DNA of 33,510 nucleotides, taken from positions 1 to 33,510 of the forward strand of contig JAJXZL010000019.1 of NCBI GenBank assembly GCA_021780075.1. Reading direction: 5' to 3'. Source of the DNA: Acidobacteriota bacterium. Lineage in GTDB: Bacteria > Acidobacteriota > Terriglobia > Terriglobales > Acidobacteriaceae. Each line of letters begins with the position of its first letter. Position 1 is the first letter of the stretch. Of the stretch, positions 7,357 to 16,031 are shown one piece after another. Below the pieces are notes generated by a model. It did no database searches, had not been told where the DNA came from, and saw only the letters and a list, made by a program, of their open reading frames with translations. The position numbers and the translations under genes were made by a program.

Positions 7357-8706
7357 CTAAGCCCCCACCGGTACCGCCGCCAGCACCTTTGCCGCGGCAT
7401 CAATCTGCTCGCGCGTCACAACCTCCGTCGCGCACCAAAGCGTCGCGTTGCCCAGTTCCGGATACCACCGGCTCAGTTCAATGCCGCCAACAATCTTCTC
7501 GTCCAGTAGCCGCTTGCTCCACGTCGCTGGAGCCTCTTCGGTCTGCAGCACAAATTCGTGGAACTTCGGCGCCCCGCTGAACAGCAGCTTCGCGCCCGGC
7601 TGCGCGCTCAGCGCCTTCGCGGCATAATCCGCCTTGGCCAGGTTGTGCTCCGCCAATTCGCGAATGCCTTCCTTGCCGTAGACCGTCAGGAAGATCGTCG
7701 CCATCAGCGCCACCAATGCCTGGTTGGTGCAGATATTCGATGTCGCCTTCTCCCGCCGAATGTGCTGCTCGCGCGTTGAGAGCGTCAGCACAAATCCACG
7801 GTTTCCATCTTTGTCCACTGTCTGGCCCACAAGCCGCCCCGGCATCTGCCGCAGATACTGCTCCTTCGCCGCGATCACCCCGCAGAACGGCCCGCCATAG
7901 CTCAGCGCCACGCCAAAGCTCTGCGCCTCCATGCTCACAATGTCCGCTTCCACCGGCGCACGCACTGCTCCAAGCGAAACCGCCTCCGCAATCGAAACAA
8001 TCAGCAGCGCGCCCTTCTTGTGCGCAATCTCCGCGATCGCTGGAATGTCCTCAATCACGCCGAAGAAATTCGGGCTCTGCACCAGCACCGCTGCCGTCTC
8101 GTCCGTCACCGCCGCATCCAGCGCCGCCAGGTCCACGCGGCCCGTCTTCGCGTCGTAGCCGATGAGCGCCGTCGCCATCTCTCTGTGTTGCAGATAGGTG
8201 TGCAGCACCTCGCGGTATTCCGGATGCACGCTCGATGCCACCACCGCCTTGTGGCGACCCGTCACGCGCATCGCCATCAGCACGGCCTCGGCCGCGCCCG
8301 TCGAGCCGTCGTACATGCTGGCGTTCGCTACGTCCATGCCCGTCAGTTCGGCAATCATCGTCTGGAACTCGAAAATCGCCTGCAGCGTCCCCTGCGTAAT
8401 CTCCGCCTGGTACGGCGTGTAGCTCGTCAGGAACTCGCCCCGCTGCACCAGCGAATCAATAATCACTGGCCGGTAGTGCCGATACGCGCCCGCGCCCAGA
8501 AAGCTGGCATAGTCCGTCGCGTTCTTCGCCCCCGCCGCGCGAAAATAGTTGATGATCTCGCTCTCCGCCTGCTGCCGCGGGACGTCGAGGTCGCGAGAGA
8601 AACGGTATTCAGCAGGAATGACTTCAAAAAGGTCGTCGATCGAAGCCGCGCCGATTTCGGCCAGCATCTGTTCCCGCTCCGCGGGCGATTTGGGCAGGTA
8701 GCGCAT
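7357..8706 (-). CDS. gcvPA: Glycine dehydrogenase (decarboxylating) subunit 1, P-protein alpha chain
   Basis: This is the 449-residue partner of GcvPB in the two-subunit P-protein of the glycine cleavage system. It keeps the aminotransferase-like fold but has no PLP lysine, as usual for the alpha chain. Hallmarks include the N-terminal [35 protein letters not shown], a [23 protein letters not shown] segment and [16 protein letters not shown]. Length is normal. ATG 8706 is clear, but its apparent ribosome binding site (GAGGAG) lies about 13 bases upstream, inside a dispersed repeat. It follows gcvH after a 146-base spacer and precedes gcvPB by 6 bases. Confidence 0.96.
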   Translation of the reverse strand: MRYLPKSPAEREQMLAEIGAASIDDLFEVIPAEYRFSRDLDVPRQQAESEIINYFRAAGAKNATDYASFLGAGAYRHYRPVIIDSLVQRGEFLTSYTPYQAEITQGTLQAIFEFQTMIAELTGMDVANASMYDGSTGAAEAVLMAMRVTGRHKAVVASSVHPEYREVLHTYLQHREMATALIGYDAKTGRVDLAALDAAVTDETAAVLVQSPNFFGVIEDIPAIAEIAHKKGALLIVSIAEAVSLGAVRAPVEADIVSMEAQSFGVALSYGGPFCGVIAAKEQYLRQMPGRLVGQTVDKDGNRGFVLTLSTREQHIRREKATSNICTNQALVALMATIFLTVYGKEGIRELAEHNLAKADYAAKALSAQPGAKLLFSGAPKFHEFVLQTEEAPATWSKRLLDEKIVGGIELSRWYPELGNATLWCATEVVTREQIDAAAKVLAAVPVGA

Positions 8707-8710
8707 GATT

Positions 8711-8849
8711 AGCTGCTAGCTCCTCGCTTCTAGCTTCTAGCTGGAAGCCCCTGCCGCAGGCCGGTCAGGCCTGTCAGGCAGAAAATTTGTGTTGAATCGA
8801 TGCCGCCCCGTATTCCGCAGAAGAGCTGGAAGGTGAAGGCTGGCGGCTG
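8711..8849. repeat. Imperfect inverted-repeat element between gcvH and gcvPA
   Basis: The left arm (8711-8748) is built of AGCTTCTAGCT-like units. The right arm (8823-8849) reads AGCTGGAAGGTGAAGGCTGG and on to CGGCTG, roughly the reverse complement of the left arm. A forward copy with 23 of 26 matches to the right arm lies at 25467-25492. The element looks like a small non-autonomous repeat lodged in the operon. It supplies the GAGGAG nearest the gcvPA start. The centre carries GGTCAGGCCTGTCAGGC, a short direct duplication. Confidence 0.55.
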
Positions 8850-8852
8850 TTT

Positions 8853-9242
8853 TTAGCTTCCCGTCTCTTCCGAGATAAACGCCTCATAGGCCGCGGCATC
8901 CAGCAGCGCATTGATCTGCGCTGGATCCGCCAGCTCCACCTTGATAATCCAGGTTTCATGCGGCGCTTCGTTGATCTTGTCCGGAGCGTTCTTCAGTTCC
9001 TCGTTCACCGCGGTCACTGTGCCGCTCACCGGCGAATACAGGTCGCTCACGGCCTTCACGCTCTCAACCGAGCCGAAAGTCGCGTTGGCAGTCACTGAGT
9101 CGCCCACCTTCGGCGCGTCCACATACACAATGTCGCCCAGCGAGTTCTGCGCGTAGTCCGTAATGCCAACCGTGCCGATGTTGCCGTCGAGCGCAATCCA
9201 CTCATGCTCGCGCGTGTACCGGTAGTTCGTGGGATAAGCCAT
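8853..9242 (-). CDS. gcvH: Glycine cleavage system H protein
   Basis: This 129-residue lipoyl carrier shuttles the aminomethyl group between P- and T-proteins. The lipoyl attachment site is K63 in FGSVESVKAVSDLYSPVSG. The opening YRYTREHEWIALDG and GITDYAQNSLGDIVYVDAPKVG are standard. Length is normal. ATG 9242 follows AGGAGA with about 10-base spacing. It is the first gene of the operon gcvH-gcvPA-gcvPB. The T-protein gene gcvT, which often precedes gcvH, is not adjacent. The 126 bases upstream do not show the conserved cores of a glycine riboswitch. Confidence 0.96.
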   Translation of the reverse strand: MAYPTNYRYTREHEWIALDGNIGTVGITDYAQNSLGDIVYVDAPKVGDSVTANATFGSVESVKAVSDLYSPVSGTVTAVNEELKNAPDKINEAPHETWIIKVELADPAQINALLDAAAYEAFISEETGS

Positions 9243-9368
9243 GAAAGGGTTTTCTCCTCAATAAAAATAGCGAAGCTTTAGTGTACGACTTGCAGACGCC
9301 CCTACGGCTGAGGAAAAGCGCCAGTTTGTATCGGATGAAATCCCGTTAAGCACGTTGAGGCTGGCAGC

Positions 9369-9662
9369 CTACCGCACGGAACCGAAGCCGGGATACGGCT
9401 CCAGGGGCACAATCGCGATGATCTCCAGCATCCCCGCTTCAGCGATAGGCAGACTGCCAAAGGCCGCCCGAACCTCGCCCTCGCTCGCGGCCTCCCACAG
9501 AATCGCCGCGCCAGGCATGTCGCCCCGCTTCCATACCTGCCTCAATATGCCGGCAGCATACAGTTCCTTCACCCGCTGCGTCTCGCGTGCCATCAGTTCG
9601 AGCGTAAATGCCTCGGGCGGAAATGCCTCAATCCGCCTGCGTGAAAGAGAAAGAAATTGCAT
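9369..9662 (-). CDS. Small muconolactone delta-isomerase-like (dimeric alpha/beta barrel) protein
   Basis: This 97-residue protein has the pattern of the muconolactone isomerase/YCII group of ferredoxin-like dimeric barrels. A first strand (MQFLSLSRR) and a helix with LMARETQRVKELYAAGILRQVW are followed by AAILWEAASEGEVRAAFGSLPIAEAGMLEIIAIVPLEPYPGF. The phrase ARETQRVKELYAAGILRQVWKRGD closely resembles members annotated as muconolactone isomerase. No aromatic-degradation genes lie nearby, so the true substrate is unknown. It lies between gcvH and an M48 protease gene on the same strand, with over 40 bases on each side. Confidence 0.72.
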   Translation of the reverse strand: MQFLSLSRRRIEAFPPEAFTLELMARETQRVKELYAAGILRQVWKRGDMPGAAILWEAASEGEVRAAFGSLPIAEAGMLEIIAIVPLEPYPGFGSVR

Positions 9663-9706
9663 GTCCCAATTCTAACGTCGTCTTCCCTGCTCCTGTTCCC
9701 TGGTTC

Positions 9707-11035
9707 TCAGTTCTTGAAAAACCTTCCATGCCCCCCGTTCGCCCACGGGTTGTAGTGCAAGGCAAAGTTGGCGCGCGTCTGCACCGACGGATGGTTGTAG
9801 CTCCAGAACTCAATAAATGGGCTCGGGCTGGGATCTTCCAGCCATGCCTCGCCAAGCGCGTTGAAGGCGGCAACCGCCGTCTTCTGCGGGTCGGCAACGA
9901 TCCCATGAATCGCCTCCTGCCCATACACATCCGCCTGGTGCTCAATGTGGCGGCTGAAGGCGTTCCCAACCGGCTCCGTAATGAAACTGGCAATGGACAC
10001 GGCCAACAGCAGCACCACGAACCCTGAGCGGCTGGGCAGCGCGAACACCTGCCAGCTCGGCCCAAAGCGCCTCACCAGCCAGCCCGCAAACCCCGCGCAA
10101 GCCCAGAAAAGGAAAAACAGGTAAACCGCCGCGGCCGCCAGCCCTTCGGGAATATGGTTCAGCACGTAGTGGCCGCTCTCGTGGGCAAAAATAAACAGAA
10201 TTTCGTCGTTCGGTATACGGCCTGCCGTGGTGTCCCACACCACCACGCGCTTGGTAGCCCCCAGCCCGCTCACGTAGGCATTCAACCCATTGGTTTTTGC
10301 GCTGGCCCGCATCAGGTACATGCGGTCTGGCGGAATATTCGTCCCCGTCCGCGCCACCACCTTTTCAAGCTCCTGCACCAGCGCCGGGTTGCTCTTGCTC
10401 AGCGGCTCAAATTTGTTAAAGATCGGCTCCAGAAGCGGCGACACAAATGCCCCAAGCACCATCAGAGGCAGCGCCGCCACCCACGCGCCAACCCAGAAGC
10501 GGCGGGGCCATCGGCCAACAATCCGGTTGAAAAACAAAAGCACCGGCGCCCCGATCACCAACGACAGCCCCAGCCCCTTGCCCTGGTCCACAAACCAGCT
10601 TCCCCAGCCCTGCACGCTGATTCCGTACTCACGGCTTACCCAGTGGCCATACAAATCCAGTGGCAGCCCCGCAACCGTCAACACCACCAGCAGCACGCCG
10701 AAATACAAAAGCCCGTCCAGCCAGCGATGGCGCGTCATCCGCTCCGCCCACCACGCCAGCCTCGCCGCCCCGCGCCACGCAAGAAGTATCCACAGCACGG
10801 CAATGCCCCACAGCGACCCGGCAAAGCCCAGAATGTTGCGGATGCGGCTCAGTGCAATCGCCTTGGCCAGCTTGTCGGGCGGCAGTGTATAAGCCTGCTG
10901 CGTGCCAGGTACCGGTGTAGCCGCCTGGCTGGCGGGCACGGCCGGCGGAGTCTGCCCCGCACAGAGGCGCGGCGAAGCAGCCGCAACAACAAGCACCATG
11001 CTCAAAGCAAACAGAATTCGCAGGGCAATTTTCAT
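9707..11035 (-). CDS. M48 family (Ste24/CAAX protease 1-like) membrane metallopeptidase
   Basis: This is a 442-residue zinc peptidase of the inner membrane. A signal-like segment (MKIALRILFALSMVLVVAAASPRLCA) is followed by a multi-helix N-terminal M48 domain. The catalytic domain has IFAHESGHYVLNH, where H285, E286 and H289 form the HExxH site. A second transmembrane stretch leads to RHIEHQADVYGQEA, whose E365 is the third zinc ligand. This layout matches Ste24-type proteases, which in bacteria act in membrane protein quality control. ATG 11035 is preferred over TTG 11050 because GAGAGAG lies just upstream. It is divergent from the exported TldD-like gene, with only 74 bases between start codons. 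The physiological substrate is unknown. Confidence 0.9.
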   Translation of the reverse strand: MKIALRILFALSMVLVVAAASPRLCAGQTPPAVPASQAATPVPGTQQAYTLPPDKLAKAIALSRIRNILGFAGSLWGIAVLWILLAWRGAARLAWWAERMTRHRWLDGLLYFGVLLVVLTVAGLPLDLYGHWVSREYGISVQGWGSWFVDQGKGLGLSLVIGAPVLLFFNRIVGRWPRRFWVGAWVAALPLMVLGAFVSPLLEPIFNKFEPLSKSNPALVQELEKVVARTGTNIPPDRMYLMRASAKTNGLNAYVSGLGATKRVVVWDTTAGRIPNDEILFIFAHESGHYVLNHIPEGLAAAAVYLFFLFWACAGFAGWLVRRFGPSWQVFALPSRSGFVVLLLAVSIASFITEPVGNAFSRHIEHQADVYGQEAIHGIVADPQKTAVAAFNALGEAWLEDPSPSPFIEFWSYNHPSVQTRANFALHYNPWANGGHGRFFKN

Positions 11036-11109
11036 TGGACTCTCTCTCAAGCTGCTGATTTCTGAGACAATCGTGCCAGCGAGTGTTTCTTCGCGACGAT
11101 TTCCAACTT

Positions 11110-12879
11110 ATGCCAGCCCATTCTAACGCCGCCAAAGTACGGCCTGTTTCCAGATACTTCGCCGGTGCTGCCTTTGCCGCCCTGGTATGCGCGCTGCCCG
11201 CCTCGGCCACAGCACAGCAGACAACCTCCGCGCTGCTTGATGCCATGACCAGCGAGTTGCATCGCGCCTTCACGTCCTTGGGCAGGCAGAGCCCCGCCGC
11301 GCAGGAACCGGACAAGCAACTGCCTCCTTACTTCCTCAGTTACGCCGTCAGCGATGCAAGCATGGTGTCGATTCGCGCCCAGTTTGGAGCGCTGGTCACC
11401 AGCTCGGCCAACCACATCCGCATCGCCGATGTGCAGGTGCGCCTCGGCGATCCCGCTCTGGACAACACCCATGACAGCCATCGCGCATCAGCCGTAAACA
11501 GCGTTCTACTGCCCCTCACCGACGACCGCGAGGCTCTGGTGCGCTCCCTGTGGCTCGCGACCAACGCAGGCTACGGAAACGCAATCGATAACTTCCTGCG
11601 CGTAAAAACTGAGGCGCAAGTGCGCACCAAAGAGGAAGACCCTTCGCCCGACTTCAGCAAGGAAGCCCCACAGGTGCATCTGGGCAAACCCGCGCCCCCG
11701 CCTGCGGTGAACCGCGCCGCCTGGGAGCAGAGGGTGCAGGCGCTGTCAAAAATCTTCCGCGAATATCCCGACGTCTACCAGAACATAGTGGACCTCTCCC
11801 TGCAAAACGAGACCGATTACTTCGCTTCGTCTGAAGGCTCGCGCGTGGTGGAACCACACCTGAGCGCCCGCCTGGTGGTGGCGGCCATGACGCGTGCCGA
11901 AGACGGCATGAACCTGTTCCGCGACCAGACCTTTGAGGCGGAAACAGTGGACGGCCTGCCAAGCCAGGCGGAGCTTGAAGCTGCCATCCGCGCACTCGGC
12001 AAGAGTCTTGAAGCGTTGCGCAAGGCGCCCGTCACGGAGCCCTTTGACGGTCCTGCCATTCTCTCCGGACGCGCCGCCGCCGTCTTTTTCCATGAGGTGC
12101 TCGGCCATCGCCTTGAAGGCCAACGCCAGCGCGGAGACGAGGAAGGTCAGACGTTTACAAAGCAGCTCGGCAAAGACGTCCTCCCCACTTTTCTCTCCGT
12201 GGCCGACGACCCCACCATCACCACCTTCCATAAAACATGGCTCAGCGGCAGCTACGCCTACGACAACGAAGGCGAGAAGGCCCAGCGCGTCAACCTGATC
12301 CAGGACGGCGTGCTCAAGAACTTCCTCATGTCGCGCCTGCCCATCGCAAACTTCAGCAACTCCAACGGCCACGGCCGCGCGCAGACTGGGCGCATGCCGG
12401 CCGGACGGCAGGGCAACCTGATCGTGACCTCGACCAAAACCGAGTCTGAAGCCGCTCTCCGCCGGCAGTTGATTGAAGAAGCAAAGAAGCAGGGCAAGCC
12501 CTACGGGCTCTACTTTGAAGACATTTCTTCAGGCTTCGCCGTCACCACCCGCAGCTCGCCACAGGCGTTTCAAGTCATCCCCCTGGTCGTATGGCGCGTC
12601 TATATCGATGGCCGCCCCGATGAACTCGTGCGCGGCGTCAGCATCGTGGGCACGCCGCTCGCGGCGCTCAAGCGCATCCTTGCCACCAGCGACAAGAGCG
12701 AAGTCTTCAACGGCGAGTGCGGCGCGGAGTCCGGCACAATTCCCGTCAGCGCCGTCGCTCCCGCCATGCTCCTCAGCGAGATTGAAACGCAGCGCCAGCC
12801 GCAGGGAACAGCGCGAACGCCCATCCTGCCCATCCCCGGCGCGCCAGTCAAAGCGCCCGCCGCCAAGGAGGCCCAATGA
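11110..12879 (+). CDS. Exported TldD/PmbA-family metallopeptidase (active-site intact)
   Basis: This 589-residue protein has the fold signature of TldD/TldE proteins, which in known cases form a cytosolic heterodimeric peptidase. The zinc site is complete: FFHEVLGHRLEG gives H328, E329 and H333, and GECGAESG gives Cys537, matching TldD's third ligand. It differs from cytosolic TldD in starting with a signal peptide (RYFAGAAFAALVCALPASATA, cut probably before QQ), so it should act in the periplasm. ATG 11110 is preferred over GTG 11083 because it puts the signal peptide near the N-terminus. No strong ribosome binding site is visible. Its end overlaps the next gene by ATGA, after AAGGAGG. The two proteins probably form a complex. 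The substrate is unknown. Confidence 0.85.
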   Translation: MPAHSNAAKVRPVSRYFAGAAFAALVCALPASATAQQTTSALLDAMTSELHRAFTSLGRQSPAAQEPDKQLPPYFLSYAVSDASMVSIRAQFGALVTSSANHIRIADVQVRLGDPALDNTHDSHRASAVNSVLLPLTDDREALVRSLWLATNAGYGNAIDNFLRVKTEAQVRTKEEDPSPDFSKEAPQVHLGKPAPPPAVNRAAWEQRVQALSKIFREYPDVYQNIVDLSLQNETDYFASSEGSRVVEPHLSARLVVAAMTRAEDGMNLFRDQTFEAETVDGLPSQAELEAAIRALGKSLEALRKAPVTEPFDGPAILSGRAAAVFFHEVLGHRLEGQRQRGDEEGQTFTKQLGKDVLPTFLSVADDPTITTFHKTWLSGSYAYDNEGEKAQRVNLIQDGVLKNFLMSRLPIANFSNSNGHGRAQTGRMPAGRQGNLIVTSTKTESEAALRRQLIEEAKKQGKPYGLYFEDISSGFAVTTRSSPQAFQVIPLVVWRVYIDGRPDELVRGVSIVGTPLAALKRILATSDKSEVFNGECGAESGTIPVSAVAPAMLLSEIETQRQPQGTARTPILPIPGAPVKAPAAKEAQ

Positions 12880-14543
12880 ATCCGCTCCGCTCCTTCGCCC
12901 TCCTCGCCGGCGCTGGATTTCTTGCCGCCTGCCTCAACGCGCCCAGCACTGCCAAAGCGCAGCAAACACGCGCCGATGCAGAAAAAGACCCCGTGCTCAA
13001 AGCCATGCTCACTGAGCTCGACCGCAGCATGAGCCAGCTCCAACTGCCCGGCTTTCAAAAGCCCTTCTTCATCCAGTACCGCATTGAAGATGTGGACGAC
13101 TTCCAGACCAAAGCCGCATTCGGCGCAACGCAGGGGAGCCAGCGCAATCACGCCCGCATTGCGCGCGTCTCGGTGCGCGTGGGCGACTACAAGACGGACA
13201 GCTCCGGCGGGCGCAACGATGGCGCAATTGAGATGGCGGCTCTGGACGACGACCCCATCGCCCTCCGTTCGGCGCTGTGGGCAGCCACTGACCGCGCGTA
13301 CAAAGCCGCGCTTTCAAACTACGCGCGCAAGCTCGCCGCGCTCAAGGAAGTACAGACGCCTCCGCAAGCCGACGACTTCAGCCAGCAGAAGCCCGTCATT
13401 GCCCTTGCTGCTCCGTTCAGCTTCAAGCTGGATGAAGACGATTGGACCGCGCGCACCGCAAAGGTCAGCGGACTCTACCGCACCGATGTCTCCGTCAAGG
13501 CCGCCCAGCGCGACCTGCAATATTCCACATCCGAGTTTCATGCGCGCGTAACCACCACATGGCTGGTCAACAGCGAAGGAACCATCGTGCGCAAGTCTGC
13601 GGCCGAGTACCAGCAAGGCTTTGCCGCCGGCACCCAGGCCGACGACGGCATGAAGCTCGACCGCTCCTACGCCAGCACGGGCGCCGCACTCAAGGATCTC
13701 GACTCGCAGGAAGCCTTTCAGAAGCACGCTGTCGCGCTCATCGCCTCACTCGCTGACCTGCGCAAAGCGCCGCTTGTCGAAGAGGAGTACCACGGCCCCG
13801 TGCTGCTCAGTGCAGACACCAGCGCCGACACGCTCCGCCTCCTGCTCGCATCCGGAGTCGCTGCCACACGCCCCGCCCTCGGTACGGAAGCCCGTACCAA
13901 CGGGCCCTTTGCCAGCAGCTTTCACGCGCGCGTGCTGCCCGAGTTTCTTGACGTCGTGGACGACCCGCGCCTGAAAAGCTTTGACGGCGTCGGACTCGTC
14001 GGCGCCTATGACATCGATGACCAGGGCGTGCCCGCGCAGGAAGTAAAGCTCGTCACCAGTGGCCGCCTGGAGAACTACCTCATCGGCCGCGAGCCCGTGC
14101 GCGACTTTCCGCAGTCCAACGGCCACGGACGCGCCGGTGTCACCGGGCCATCCCACCCCACGATCGGCGTGATGAAGGTTACAGCCCAGAACGGCCTGAC
14201 AGATGCCGAACTCGAAAAGAAGCTCACCGGCATCGCCAAAGACCGCGACCTGAAAAGCGCCTACTACGTCGCCACACTGGGCGTAGGCCTCACTCCACGG
14301 CTGCTTTACCGCATCCGCCCCGACGGCACGCGCGAACTGGTGCGCGGAGCCGCGCTGGATGACCTGGATCAACGCGCCCTGCGCTCAAGCGTAGTGGCCG
14401 CGGGCAAGGATCTCTGGGTGGCCAACTACTTCGGCGATGTGCCGCAAACGGTTCTGGCGCCTGCCCTCTTGCTCGACGATGCAACCATTCGCCGCGCCAA
14501 TGAGAAGAACGACAAGCTGCCCTTCTATCCGCCGCCGGACTAG
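12876..14543 (+). CDS. Exported TldD/TldE-like protein lacking the zinc site
   Basis: This 555-residue partner of the preceding protein has a signal peptide (LRSFALLAGAGFLAACLNAPSTAKA, with QQ following, as in its neighbour). Aligned by eye, the two share the KAP..EPFDGPAILS / KAPLVEEEYHGPVLLS stretch, LPTFLSVADDP / LPEFLDVVDDP, and LKNFLMSRLPIANFSNSNGHGRA / LENYLIGREPVRDFPQSNGHGRA. Where the neighbour has HEVLGH this one reads LRLLLASGV, and its Cys ligand is also gone. It is therefore probably a non-catalytic subunit, like TldE beside TldD. Translation is coupled: ATG 12876 overlaps the upstream stop. A Cys lies at the end of the hydrophobic stretch, but signal peptidase I cleavage at AKA is equally plausible. 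Confidence 0.82.
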   Translation: MNPLRSFALLAGAGFLAACLNAPSTAKAQQTRADAEKDPVLKAMLTELDRSMSQLQLPGFQKPFFIQYRIEDVDDFQTKAAFGATQGSQRNHARIARVSVRVGDYKTDSSGGRNDGAIEMAALDDDPIALRSALWAATDRAYKAALSNYARKLAALKEVQTPPQADDFSQQKPVIALAAPFSFKLDEDDWTARTAKVSGLYRTDVSVKAAQRDLQYSTSEFHARVTTTWLVNSEGTIVRKSAAEYQQGFAAGTQADDGMKLDRSYASTGAALKDLDSQEAFQKHAVALIASLADLRKAPLVEEEYHGPVLLSADTSADTLRLLLASGVAATRPALGTEARTNGPFASSFHARVLPEFLDVVDDPRLKSFDGVGLVGAYDIDDQGVPAQEVKLVTSGRLENYLIGREPVRDFPQSNGHGRAGVTGPSHPTIGVMKVTAQNGLTDAELEKKLTGIAKDRDLKSAYYVATLGVGLTPRLLYRIRPDGTRELVRGAALDDLDQRALRSSVVAAGKDLWVANYFGDVPQTVLAPALLLDDATIRRANEKNDKLPFYPPPD

Positions 14544-14989
14544 GCCTGCTTCTTCTTCCAGCCACCCACGATCGCGCCCATCACTACCAGGCCCAGCAGC
14601 CAGAAGCCTGCATTGATGGCAAACAGGCTCACAGGCCGAGCCTCAAAGATGTATTCGGTGCCCCACGTGGTCACCACCAGGCCTGCCCACATCAGCGCTC
14701 CTACGCGAATGCCGCGCAGAGCCGTCTGCGGCCCGGTAAGTTGAGTCACACAAGAAATGGTCATGGCGATCACGGCCGCCGACAGCAGCGCCGTGCCGTA
14801 TTGCAGGGCTGGGCTGATGCCCGTCCCCAGCATCCATTCTCGCGTCCGACCGATGCCATCCAGCCACGGTTGCAGAAAAAATGAGTACCAGCCCGCCTGC
14901 AGCAGAAAGCAGGCTATCGCCGCCACAAGAATCGCCACGAAGTTCTGTCGGACTCTCGGCGCTCCAATCGAAGGAACTCCAGTCGCCAT
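14540..14989 (-). CDS. DUF1761 family membrane protein
   Basis: This is a 149-residue integral membrane protein with four predicted helices. The opening RQNFVAILVAAIACFLLQAGWYSFFLQPWLDGIGRTREWM matches DUF1761, whose members begin with a helix holding a WYS motif. The other helices lie near residues 65-83, 95-115 and 120-140, with a short basic tail WKKKQA. Function is not known for this family. ATG 14989 is chosen over 15046 because GGAGAG precedes it and the shorter form starts where the family does. It is tail to tail with the exported TldE-like gene: both stops fall in the shared CTAG at 14540-14543. Confidence 0.8.
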   Translation of the reverse strand: MATGVPSIGAPRVRQNFVAILVAAIACFLLQAGWYSFFLQPWLDGIGRTREWMLGTGISPALQYGTALLSAAVIAMTISCVTQLTGPQTALRGIRVGALMWAGLVVTTWGTEYIFEARPVSLFAINAGFWLLGLVVMGAIVGGWKKKQA

Positions 14990-15209
14990 TGCGCTCTCCG
15001 ATCTGCGAATCGGATTCACATTATGCCCATTCGGTTCACCGCGCAACCTGAAGCCGCTTGAAATTGAACCGCGTCAGGCGCCAGATCAGGCATGCAAAGC
15101 ATTTTCAGAATCAGTGCGAATCGGAGCGATGTGCTGAAGTGGCTCCTTCCTCGAGAAAGCGCCAACTTCCTTCGATCTCAAAATGTCTACGAAGACTCCG
15201 AGACTGGCC

Positions 15210-16031
15210 TCAGTCCAGCCGCGTCAGATACGCGTCCCCCTGCGACGGATGCAGGTGCCGCGCAATCGACTCGGCCACTTCGCGGTTATCGCCTTCCGGC
15301 CGGATGCGCACCCAGTAGCTGTGTTCGCCTGAAAAGTCGATCACGTGCGAGCCCGGATATTTCCGCAGAAGCTGCGCCTTCAGCTTCTCGGCCTTGCGCT
15401 GGCTCTTGAACGCTCCAATCTGCACGCACCACCGCCCGCCTTCGTCGATCGGCTTCGGCGTGCGGTAGACGTCAATCCGCACGCGCGCCACGCCCACCCG
15501 GTAAACCCCCGTCGCCTTCGCCGATGCAATCGTCAGGTCGATCACCTTGTCGGGAGCAAACGGACCGCGATCCGTAATACGCATCGCTGCGGACTGCCCA
15601 TTCTCCAGATTCGTGACCACAATCAGAGAGCCCATCGGCAGCGTGCGGTGCGCGGCCGTCAGCGCGTGGTTGCTGAACACCTGGCCGTTGGCGGCCCTGC
15701 GTCCTTTGTGCGCGGTATACCACGTGGCATCGCCCTCTTCTGAAAGGATGGGCCGGTGTGTGGCGATGTAGTCCAAATCCTCATCGCTGATCCCGCCGCG
15801 AGGCGCCGATGTGATGGGAATGTGCCCTCTCGCCACGGATGGTTCTGACGGAGGAGCAGGCTGCTCCGGCACGGGAGCCGTCGCCGGAATCTCGGGTGCC
15901 GCGGCTTGCGGAGCAGGCGGTTGCGTCGTGGTCTTGTGATGGCCGCAGCCGGTCACCACCAGCAGCATCAACGCCAAACCCGCCCATCCGGCCCATAGCC
16001 TCCCGCGACCTTGCACTTCGGTGCCAGTCAT
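15210..16031 (-). CDS. rlpA: RlpA-like septal/rare lipoprotein A with SPOR domain
   Basis: This 273-residue lipoprotein has a signal peptide ending in the lipobox VTGC (Cys29), a Pro/Ala-rich linker (about 30-75) and a double-psi beta-barrel domain (about 98-190). The barrel includes GDATWYTAHKGRRAANGQVFSNHALTAAHRTLPMGSLIVVTN and MRITDRGPF, the conserved RlpA core. A C-terminal SPOR domain (about 198-272, GGRWCVQIGAFKSQRKAEKL) follows. In characterised species RlpA is a lytic transglycosylase acting on denuded glycan at division sites, and SPOR binds such glycan. The first codon overlaps the stop of the small gene upstream (ATGA), so the pair is coupled. Some homologues lack hydrolase activity, so catalysis here is inferred. 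Confidence 0.9.
   Translation of the reverse strand: MTGTEVQGRGRLWAGWAGLALMLLVVTGCGHHKTTTQPPAPQAAAPEIPATAPVPEQPAPPSEPSVARGHIPITSAPRGGISDEDLDYIATHRPILSEEGDATWYTAHKGRRAANGQVFSNHALTAAHRTLPMGSLIVVTNLENGQSAAMRITDRGPFAPDKVIDLTIASAKATGVYRVGVARVRIDVYRTPKPIDEGGRWCVQIGAFKSQRKAEKLKAQLLRKYPGSHVIDFSGEHSYWVRIRPEGDNREVAESIARHLHPSQGDAYLTRLD

Noticed and set aside
9243..9368. Possible glycine riboswitch ahead of gcvH
   Set aside because: The conserved glycine-aptamer core sequences and paired stems are not present in this short region.
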